DNA of 5,263 bases from positions 34,917-40,179 of the forward strand of contig DLMX01000002.1 of the NCBI GenBank assembly GCA_002479405.1, written 5' to 3'. The stretch comes from Methylophilaceae bacterium UBA7525. GTDB lineage: Bacteria; Pseudomonadota; Gammaproteobacteria; Burkholderiales; Methylophilaceae. Position 1 is the first letter of the stretch. Every line of letters begins with the position of its first letter. A program made the position numbers and the translations under genes. Positions 1 to 4,040 of this stretch are shown here, piece after piece. The notes beneath the pieces were generated by a model, which was not told where the DNA came from, did no database searches, and worked only from the letters and a program-made list of their open reading frames with translations.

Positions 1-216
1 CTGCTGCTGCACAGCGAGGAAATCGCCAAGCTCATCGGCAAGGTGGAGCGTGCCGGCTATACGCTGGTGCCGCTGGATATGCACTATGTGCGTGGACGTA
101 TCAAGATTCAGATCGGGCTGGCCAAGGGCAAGAAACAGTACGACAAGCGTGACGCCGAGAAGGAACGAGACTGGGAACGTGAGCGCGGTCGCATCATGCG
201 CGCCCATAACAAATAA
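1..216 (+). CDS. smpB: SsrA-binding protein SmpB, C-terminal part (5' end outside window)
   Basis: SmpB binds the tRNA-like domain of tmRNA and carries it into the A site of stalled ribosomes, where its C-terminal tail lies in the empty mRNA channel. The window opens in frame and shows the last 71 residues, ending in TAA at 214-216. Visible family marks are the strand around GYTLVPLDMHY, the segment KIQIGLAKGKKQYDKR and the strongly basic tail ending RGRIMRAHNK, all typical of the second half of this protein of about 150-160 residues. The ssrA gene lies about 100 bases downstream on the same strand, the pairing seen in many proteobacteria. Family assignment is secure; the start and N-terminal half cannot be judged. 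Confidence 0.96.
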   Translation: MLLHSEEIAKLIGKVERAGYTLVPLDMHYVRGRIKIQIGLAKGKKQYDKRDAEKERDWERERGRIMRAHNK

Positions 217-237
217 GGTGATTGCAGCTTAATCGGG

Positions 238-243
238 TATAAT
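238..243 (+). promoter_or_regulatory. Candidate -10 box of an ssrA promoter
   Basis: A perfect TATAAT lies 22 bases after the smpB stop. No good -35 box sits 16-18 bases upstream; TTGCAG at 222-227 is too close (10-base spacer). Transcription would begin near 250 and give a leader of roughly 68 bases, to be removed by RNase P. A second, weaker possibility nearer the gene is TTGGCT at 271-276 with GTTACA at 295-300 (18-base spacer). The sequence does not decide between them, and ssrA may also be reached by readthrough from smpB. Confidence 0.4.
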
Positions 244-249
244 TTTGAA

Positions 250-284
250 TATGACTGAACTTTATGCAGTTTGGCTCAGTCATA
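250..284 (+). repeat. Perfect 9-bp inverted repeat between smpB and ssrA
   Basis: TATGACTGA at 250-258 is matched exactly by TCAGTCATA at 276-284, with 17 bases between. There is no following T-run, so it is not an ordinary intrinsic terminator. If transcription starts at the TATAAT at 238-243, the hairpin would form at the very 5' end of the tmRNA precursor. It could also be a protein-binding site. The symmetry is seen; any function is inference. Confidence 0.4.
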
Positions 285-317
285 GATTCGCTACGTTACA
301 AACGTGAGAAACTTTCA

Positions 318-680
318 GGGGCCGACCCGGTTTCGACGTGGGTTGCAAAGCAGTGCAGGGCATACCGAGGGTTCAGGTTTCCTCGTAAATCCATCTGAAA
401 AAGTATAGTCGCAAACGACGAAACTTACGCTCTAGCCGCTTAATCCCGGCTGGACGCTGCACCGAAGGGTCTCTCGGTCGGGTGGGTAACCACAGCAGCG
501 TCATATAGAGAGACTCGTGTTGTATCGGGTTACTTGATACAACATTAAATCCAAGGTGACTCGCTTCACATTCGCTTGCTCGTTGGTGGATGTGCGGTTA
601 AATCAAACAACACAGCTAAGTATGTAGAACTGTCTGTGGAGGACTTGCGGACGCGGGTTCGATTCCCGCCGGCTCCACCA
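318..680 (+). ncRNA. ssrA: Transfer-messenger RNA (tmRNA), one-piece
   Basis: tmRNA rescues ribosomes stalled on broken mRNA: its alanyl tRNA-like end enters the A site and its internal frame adds a degradation tag. The 5' end GGGGCCG (318-324) pairs with CGGCTCC (670-676), including the third-position G-U pair characteristic of alanine identity, followed by ACCA, so CCA is encoded. The T arm GGTTCGATTCC is present, as is the conserved 5' GACCCGGTTTCGACG segment. The tag frame follows about 90 bases in. Length 363 is normal for a one-piece tmRNA. The 5' end is set by the acceptor stem; the precursor probably starts further upstream. Confidence 0.98.
411..443 (+). other. tmRNA tag reading frame, peptide ANDETYALAA
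   Basis: The resume codon GCA at 411 opens a ten-codon frame reading ANDETYALAA and ending in TAA at 441-443. It closely resembles the E. coli tag ANDENYALAA, and from memory the same variant is known in Neisseria and relatives. The ALAA end is the signal recognised by ClpXP and ClpAP. There is no ATG, as expected for a frame entered by trans-translation, so gene finders miss it. The tag fits a beta- or gamma-proteobacterium but does not settle which. Confidence 0.97.
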
Positions 681-713
681 TTTACCTGTATCACCAAGTA
701 CCAAGAAGTGCAG

Positions 714-746
714 AAAACCCCAATCGGAAACGGCTGGGGTTTTTTA
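714..746 (+). terminator. Intrinsic terminator of ssrA
   Basis: AAAACCCCA (714-722) pairs with TGGGGTTTT (735-743), and the T-rich tract runs on to 745. It begins 33 bases after the mature 3' end of tmRNA, so the precursor carries a short trailer. On the other strand the A-rich flank gives a symmetrical structure, and the stop codon of the decayed minus-strand frame falls inside the T-tract. Confidence 0.9.
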
Positions 747-958
747 TTGCCCGTGTCCGATGGCTTGGCCTCCGAGGATCGTTAGCAGCTCATCCAATGC
801 TGGGTTCATCCACCCGAGGTCACCGACGTAACCCAGTGGATGGCCTTCGGGTTGTGGTTGAGGTGGCCGTCGGGCAGTTTCTGCAAGGCATCCAACTTGT
901 CGCGGATCATCGGCAGGCGCTGGAGGATGGAGATGTCAGGTTCGGTTAAACAGGGTAA
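744..958 (-). pseudogene. Decayed minus-strand reading frame with one apparent frameshift
   Basis: No family was recognised. The minus strand is open from 958 to a TGA at 806-808 and reads protein-like text, including RLPMIRDKLDALQKLPDGHL and HNPKAIHW. Just after HW the coding-like text moves to another frame, GYVGDLGWMNPALDELLTIL, ending in TAA at 744-746 inside the ssrA terminator T-tract. One extra G in the run at 832-834 (CCC on the plus strand) would restore IHWGYVGDLGW as one frame of about 70 residues. No start codon or ribosome binding site precedes it. An ATG at 964-966 lies in a third frame that stops after six codons, so the 5' end is also damaged or missing. It is probably a relic of a small accessory protein; a chance open frame in GC-rich DNA is the alternative. 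Confidence 0.42.
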
Positions 959-971
959 TCATTCATTTATC

Positions 972-997
972 GGGGTAGTGGAGTAGTTATTTACCCC
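972..997 (+). promoter_or_regulatory. Inverted repeat upstream of fic, possible operator
   Basis: GGGGTA at 972-977 and TACCCC at 992-997 form a 6-bp inverted repeat around a 14-base centre, 45 bases before the chosen fic start. The segment is more AT-rich than its surroundings, as expected for a promoter region, but I cannot pick out a convincing -35/-10 pair. The symmetry is short enough to arise by chance. Confidence 0.25.
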
Positions 998-1041
998 AAT
1001 TCAGAGTACGATTGCCCCATTTGCGGCCCCTGAGATCATTC

Positions 1042-2109
1042 ATGCATTCACTCTTGCCCGACTACCTCGCCAAGCTGCGCTTTGATGCCCAGCAACTGGC
1101 GACGCTGCGCGCGCTGGGCGAGTACAGGGGCAAGCAGCAGCTGTACGTAGCGCAGTCGCCTGAAGTGTTGAGCGACTTGCGGCAGGTGGCCATGGTGGAG
1201 TCCACCGAGTCATCCAACCGCCTGGAGGGTGTGGTGGTTGCGGCGCACCGCCTGAAATCCCTGGTGCTCAAAAACGCCACACCGCAAAGCCGCTCCGAGC
1301 AAGAGGTGGCAGGCTATCGTGATGCGCTGGGCCTGATCCACGAAAGCGGCGAGCAGATGCCGTTTTCAGAGGGCGCCGTCCTGCAGCTTCACGGCATTCT
1401 GTATCGCTACATGCCACAGCCGGGCGGGCACTGGAAAGCCACCAACAACGACATCATCGAACGCCATCCCGATGGCGGCTCGCGCATTCGCTTCCGGCCT
1501 GTGGCGGCGCATCTCACGCCCATGGCGATGGCCGACCTGATTACGCGCTACCGCACGGCGCTGGATCAACATCTGGCCGACCCGCTGGTGCTGGTACCGT
1601 TGGTCATCCTTGATTTTCTCTGCATCCACCCCTTCCCGGATGGCAATGGCCGCATGGCGCGGCTGCTCACCTTGCAGCTGCTCTATCACTTCGACTACGC
1701 CGTGGGTCGCTTCATCAGCCTGGAGCGTATCTTCGAAGAATCGAAAGAAAGCTACTACGAAACACTGGAAGCCAGTTCGCAAGGTTGGCATGAGGGTGCC
1801 CACGATATTGCCCCGTGGCTGGACTGCTTCTGGGGCGCACTGCTGCGAGCCTACAAGGAATTCGAGGATCGTGTCGGCACCATCGAACGCGGGCGTGGTG
1901 CCAAGGGCGACCGTGTTCGCGCCGAAATCCTTAAGAGGAACCTGCCGTTCTCGATTTCGGAAATCGAAGAAGCCTGCCCCGGCATCAGCCGCGACATGGT
2001 GCGGCTGGTGTTACGTGCAATGAAAGCTGAAGGGCTGATCGCTCCGACAGGCAAAGGTCGCGGTGCCAAGTGGATCGGTCTCGACCAACGACAGCCAACA
2101 CAAGAATAG
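1042..2109 (+). CDS. Fic family protein AMP-transferase with inhibitory motif and C-terminal winged helix
   Basis: Fic proteins transfer AMP from ATP to hydroxyl side chains of target proteins; the target here is unknown. The product has 355 residues. The catalytic motif HPFPDGNGR at about 196-204 is complete, including the catalytic His and the Asn-Gly-Asn-Gly-Arg anion hole side. A flap around PGGHWKATNN (about 127-136) precedes it. Near the N terminus SNRLEG (58-63) matches the [S/T]xxxE[G/N] inhibitory helix, so this is a class II, self-inhibited Fic. Residues about 287-345 (ISEIEEACPGISRDMVRLVL and the following basic turn) look like a winged helix-turn-helix. I chose the ATG at 1042, preceded by a weak GAG. 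An in-frame TTG at 1012 would add ten residues that do not look conserved. No obvious antitoxin gene flanks it. Only 21 bases separate it from the mod fragment, suggesting one transcript. Confidence 0.93.
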   Translation: MHSLLPDYLAKLRFDAQQLATLRALGEYRGKQQLYVAQSPEVLSDLRQVAMVESTESSNRLEGVVVAAHRLKSLVLKNATPQSRSEQEVAGYRDALGLIHESGEQMPFSEGAVLQLHGILYRYMPQPGGHWKATNNDIIERHPDGGSRIRFRPVAAHLTPMAMADLITRYRTALDQHLADPLVLVPLVILDFLCIHPFPDGNGRMARLLTLQLLYHFDYAVGRFISLERIFEESKESYYETLEASSQGWHEGAHDIAPWLDCFWGALLRAYKEFEDRVGTIERGRGAKGDRVRAEILKRNLPFSISEIEEACPGISRDMVRLVLRAMKAEGLIAPTGKGRGAKWIGLDQRQPTQE

Positions 2110-2130
2110 AAAAACCTATCGGGATCAAGA

Positions 2131-2526
2131 ATGCCAACATTGAACTGGATCGGCAAAGAAGCCGTCGTCAAACACCACAAAGAAGTGCCGTTCCGCCTGC
2201 TGGATCCGGTGCCGGATCTCTCCTGCGGCCTGGCGGATTCGGGCAATCTGGTCGTGCAGGGCGACAACCTGCACGCGCTCAAGGCACTGCTGCCTAGGTA
2301 TGCGGGACAGGTGAAGTGCATCTACATCGACCCGCCGTACAACACCGGCAACGAAGGCTGGATTTACAACGACAACGTCAACAGCTCGGAGATTCGCAAG
2401 TGGTTGGGCGAGGTGGTTGGCAAGGAAGACGAGACGCTAGACCGGCACGACCGCTGGCTGTGCATGATGTACCCGCGCTTGGTGCTTCTGAAGCAGTTTC
2501 TAAGTGACGATGGCGTAATTAACTGA
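2131..2526 (+). pseudogene. Type III-like DNA methyltransferase (Mod), N-terminal fragment cut off by IS
   Basis: Mod subunits methylate adenine in the recognition site and specify it for the restriction complex. The 131 residues match the N-terminal part of this family: GNLVVQGDNLHALKALLP, then IYIDPPYNTGNEGWIYND with catalytic motif IV DPPY at 67-70, then RHDRWLCMMYPRLVLLKQFL and SDDGVI. Relatives continue with a serine-isoleucine-aspartate stretch after GVI. Here the frame reads one Asn and stops at TGA 2524-2526, the first bases of the IS. The AdoMet-binding FxGxG motif, which follows DPPY in this order class, and the target recognition domain are absent, so the product cannot methylate. 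Full-length relatives are around 600 residues or more. ATG 2131 has a weak GGGA at 2121-2124. Confidence 0.88.
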
Positions 2527-2532
2527 GGTAAA

Positions 2533-2551
2533 CCCCCGGCTCTGCCGGGGG
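2533..2551 (+). repeat. Left-end hairpin of the IS
   Basis: CCCCCGGC (2533-2540) pairs perfectly with GCCGGGGG (2544-2551) around the loop TCT. In this family TnpA recognises such single-strand hairpins, and a short guide sequence at the 5' foot (here within GGTAAA) base-pairs with the cleavage site to choose the cut. Nine bases separate the hairpin from the proposed left end. Confidence 0.8.
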
Positions 2552-2563
2552 ACTCCTGAGGGT

Positions 2564-2583
2564 TTGACCTATGCGACGGTCAA
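2564..2583 (+). repeat. Small inverted repeat in the IS leader
   Basis: TTGACC (2564-2569) and GGTCAA (2578-2583) can form a 6-bp stem with an 8-base loop, about 40 bases before tnpA. In IS200 a leader hairpin shields tnpA from outside transcription; the position here fits such a role, but there is no T-tract and the function is inferred. Confidence 0.35.
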
Positions 2584-2612
2584 CAGGAATCTTCTAATCT
2601 CGACCAAGAGAG

Positions 2613-2618
2613 AAGGAG
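2613..2618 (+). promoter_or_regulatory. Ribosome binding site of tnpA
   Basis: AAGGAG ends six bases before the ATG at 2625, a near-ideal Shine-Dalgarno match. It fixes the tnpA start and is much stronger than the sites before fic or mod. No hairpin clearly hiding it was found by eye. Confidence 0.8.
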
Positions 2619-2624
2619 AGTTCC

Positions 2625-3059
2625 ATGAAGGAGTACCAAAGTCTTGCGCATACGCGTTGGGATTGCAAATACCACGTGGTATTCATTCCGAAGCGAAGGA
2701 AGAAAGCGATCTTTGGCAGTTTGCGTCGGCACCTTGGAGAGATATTCCGGGAGTTGGCGAAGCACAAGGAATCGGAAGTTGTGGAAGGGCACCTGATGCC
2801 GGATCACGTGCACATGTGTCTGAGCGTACCGCCGAAGTACTCTGTATCCCACGTGGTGGGATACATCAAAGGCAAGAGCGCGATAGCGATTGCCCGAAGG
2901 TTCGGAGGGTGGTGGACAAGGAACTTCACCGGGGAAGTCTTCTGGGCCAGAGGCTACTTTGACACCACGGTGGGATTGGATGAAGAAATGGTCAGAGCGT
3001 ACATACGGAATCAGGAGCAAGAGGATGAGCGTTACGACCAAATGAAACTGGGCGTATAG
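2625..3059 (+). CDS. tnpA: IS200-like Y1 transposase TnpA
   Basis: TnpA is a small dimeric HUH nuclease that cuts and rejoins single-stranded DNA at the element's ends, using replication-fork or other single-stranded DNA. The product has 144 residues, usual for the family. It shows the N-terminal strand CKYHVVFIPKRRKKAIFG, the metal-binding HUH motif HVH at 61-63 within MPDHVHMCL, and the nucleophile Tyr126 in RAYIRNQEQED with Gln130 one turn on. The serine-valine stretch after the HUH, VVGYIKGKSA, is also typical. Nothing is missing, so the enzyme is probably functional. It is not a REP-associated transposase, since it is bracketed by its own matched end hairpins. TAG at 3057-3059 ends the gene, and a hairpin begins on the stop codon. 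Confidence 0.95.
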   Translation: MKEYQSLAHTRWDCKYHVVFIPKRRKKAIFGSLRRHLGEIFRELAKHKESEVVEGHLMPDHVHMCLSVPPKYSVSHVVGYIKGKSAIAIARRFGGWWTRNFTGEVFWARGYFDTTVGLDEEMVRAYIRNQEQEDERYDQMKLGV

Positions 3060-3103
3060 CCGCCTTGGGCGGCTCACGGTTTGAGGGCGCCTTTGAGGCG
3101 CTC
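3058..3103 (+). repeat. Two tandem hairpins after tnpA
   Basis: AGCCGCC (3058-3064) pairs with GGCGGCT (3068-3074) across a three-base loop, starting on the tnpA stop codon. A second stem, GGGCGCC (3085-3091) with GGCGCTC (3097-3103), includes one G-U pair; its region also contains a near direct repeat of TTGAGGCGC (3081-3090 and 3093-3101). Neither has a T-tract. They may stabilise the tnpA mRNA 3' end or help shape the right end in single-stranded DNA. Confidence 0.5.
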
Positions 3104-3113
3104 ACCTGATAAA

Positions 3114-3132
3114 CCCCCGACTTTGCCGGGGG
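3114..3132 (+). repeat. Right-end hairpin of the IS
   Basis: CCCCCG (3114-3119) pairs with CGGGGG (3127-3132). An A-C mismatch (3120, 3126) and one inner pair close the loop TTT. It matches the left hairpin except for two bases, and those changes create the mismatch. Irregular hairpins of this kind are usual in the family. TCAC follows directly and is the proposed right cleavage tetranucleotide. Confidence 0.8.
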
Positions 3133-3136
3133 TCAC

Positions 3137-3838
3137 TTAATTTTACTGGAGGCGCGCATTCGAGAATTGCGCAAGCAGGCCGTAGGCAAGGCTTTCCAGC
3201 AGACGCTGTTTGGAGACGACGCAGCCTCACGCGTGGCGGTGACCGATCAATACGCCTTCGAGTTTCACGCGCAGGCCTATGTCCCCAGCCGTGACTACGA
3301 CGGACGCTTTGGGCACTTCGATTTCCGCAAGCATTTCTATGGCCGTATGGGCGACTTCGACAGCAGGGAAGAGTTCGAATGTGCCTGCCAGTTGGATATG
3401 TGGGCGCAGCAGGGGCTCATCCAGTTCTGGGTGCGTAACCTGGTTCGGCGGGAGGGAAGTTCGTTCTTCCTGCAGAAGGCTGATGGCCGTTTCTACCCGG
3501 ATTTCCTCTGCCAGCTGCCCGGTGCTACAGGTCAACCCGGGCCGATTCTCGCTGTCGAGTACAAGGGCGCAGATCGCTGGAACGGGGCGGAGGATGATCG
3601 TCTGATTGGTGGTCTATGGGCCAACTTGTCGGAAGGCCGTTGCCGATTCGTGATGGTTAAGGAAAAGCGGTGGGATTGGATTGAGGAAAAAGCTGTGATA
3701 GCTTCGAGTAAGTCACCAAAATCATTCCCAAAAACAGATATGTTCCTCAACCGCTCTTCTGTGGCCGGATACCTGACCTTTGCCGCTACCAGTGACAGGG
3801 GTGGGTCGGAGACCGCTTATGCCGATGCAAGCATCTGA
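3137..3838 (+). pseudogene. Type III-like restriction endonuclease (Res), C-terminal fragment with nuclease domain
   Basis: Res subunits join a superfamily 2 helicase to a C-terminal nuclease and cut DNA with Mod. Only the C-terminal part remains; all helicase motifs are missing. The frame is open from the IS right end, reading LILLEARIRELRKQAVGKAF and on. The PD-ExK site is complete: Asp at 3500-3502 in FYPDFL, then Glu 3557-3559 and Lys 3563-3565 in LAVEYKG. Relatives end soon after the segment matching RCRFVMVKEKRWDWIEEK. Here the frame runs on 48 codons because the likely native TGA (3696-3698) lies one base out of frame after an A5 run (3687-3691). The tail therefore reads through the spacer into a RhuM-like start. 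A TTG at 3167 is the first possible start, without a clear ribosome site. Without helicase and full Mod it should not restrict DNA. Confidence 0.82.
3740..3838 (+). pseudogene. N-terminal remnant of a RhuM-family gene
   Basis: From ATG 3740 the frame reads NRSSVAGYLTFAATSDRGG and then ETAYADASI before TGA 3836-3838. This resembles the start of RhuM-family proteins, which from memory open with a phrase like EYLTF, then a YEDENxWLTQ block. The stop stands where the Trp of that block would be (TGA for TGG) and is followed by Leu-Thr, as in the family. After that the resemblance fades, so the gene is both nonsense-mutated and truncated. RhuM proteins are accessory proteins of uncertain function often found near restriction systems. 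About 41 bases separate it from the presumed native res stop. The match is short and recalled, not searched. Confidence 0.5.
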
Positions 3839-3846
3839 CTGACCCG

Positions 3847-3894
3847 AAGAATCTGGGCAGGTCACCTGAACCAAACAGCCAGAGCTGGATTCTT
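3847..3894 (+). repeat. Nested inverted repeats in the spacer after the RhuM remnant
   Basis: AAGAATC (3847-3853) is matched by GATTCTT (3888-3894), and the stem extends inward three more pairs counting G-U. Within it lies CAGGTCACCTG (3858-3868), a palindrome with one central base. There is no T-tract. It could be an operator or the scar of an element end. The rest of 3839-3935 shows nothing I can identify. Confidence 0.3.
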
Positions 3895-3935
3895 GGTTGA
3901 GCGCCGATATTCAATCCGCCGTGGGTTATATGGCT

Positions 3936-3977
3936 CCTCGCTTGCGGCACATGCCCACAATTTGTGCGAGGTTTTTA
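3936..3977 (+). terminator. Probable intrinsic terminator before the sensor gene
   Basis: CCTCGC (3936-3941) pairs with GCGAGG (3966-3971), directly followed by TTTTTA. The 24-base interior can form a smaller stem, or GCACA with TGTGC can pair instead, so the fold is imperfect. It would isolate the sensor gene from transcripts of the degraded restriction locus. Confidence 0.5.
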
Positions 3978-3991
3978 TTGTGCATTAGGGC

Positions 3992-4000
3992 TGCTAGAAT
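3992..4000 (+). promoter_or_regulatory. Extended -10 promoter of the sensor gene
   Basis: TGCTAGAAT combines a TGn extension with TAGAAT at 3995-4000, one base from consensus. The -35 region at 3972-3977, 17 bases upstream, is only a T-run (TTTTTA), which an extended -10 can tolerate. Transcription would start near 4007, giving a leader of about 35 bases. The box lies 18 bases after the proposed terminator T-tract. Confidence 0.5.
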
Positions 4001-4040
4001 CCTGTGCAACACTCCATTCCCAGCTTTTAGGAGTCATCAG

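Larger units (their letters stand above)
2524..3136 (+). mobile_element. IS200/IS605-family insertion sequence, tnpA only, about 613 bp
   Basis: The element has one Y1 HUH transposase gene and, as the family requires, subterminal hairpins instead of terminal inverted repeats and no target duplication. The left hairpin (2533-2551) and right hairpin (3114-3132) match at 17 of 19 positions and are preceded by GGTAAA and GATAAA. I place the left end after AAC at 2523, where the mod frame stops, and the right end after TCAC at 3133-3136, where res coding begins. Exact ends are inferred and could move by a few bases. No tnpB is present. The element lies in the same direction as mod and res. The intact transposase and hairpins suggest recent arrival or continued activity. 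Confidence 0.85.

Noticed and set aside
576..785. Open frame over the second half of ssrA
   Set aside because: It lies inside tmRNA and its terminator; the text reflects RNA structure, with no ribosome binding site.
1012..1041. TTG start at 1012 for fic
   Set aside because: It adds ten residues with no family resemblance and lacks a better ribosome site than ATG 1042.
1366..1803. Long minus-strand open frame within fic, and a plus-strand one at 1610-2023
   Set aside because: Both are shadows of the GC-rich fic gene, whose own frame holds complete Fic motifs.
2580..3077. Minus-strand open frame opposite tnpA
   Set aside because: TnpA with HUH and catalytic Tyr explains the segment; the antisense frame has no recognisable feature.
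2533..3132. REP/BIME repeats with a REP-associated transposase
   Set aside because: The hairpins occur once at each end of a single tnpA unit and the transposase reads as standard IS200-type, so an IS explains them.
3909..3940. Possible degenerate copy of the ssrA 3' end (CAATCCGCCG and GGCTCC) as an att site
   Set aside because: Only short, broken matches of 6-10 bases to the last 25 bases of ssrA; not better than chance.
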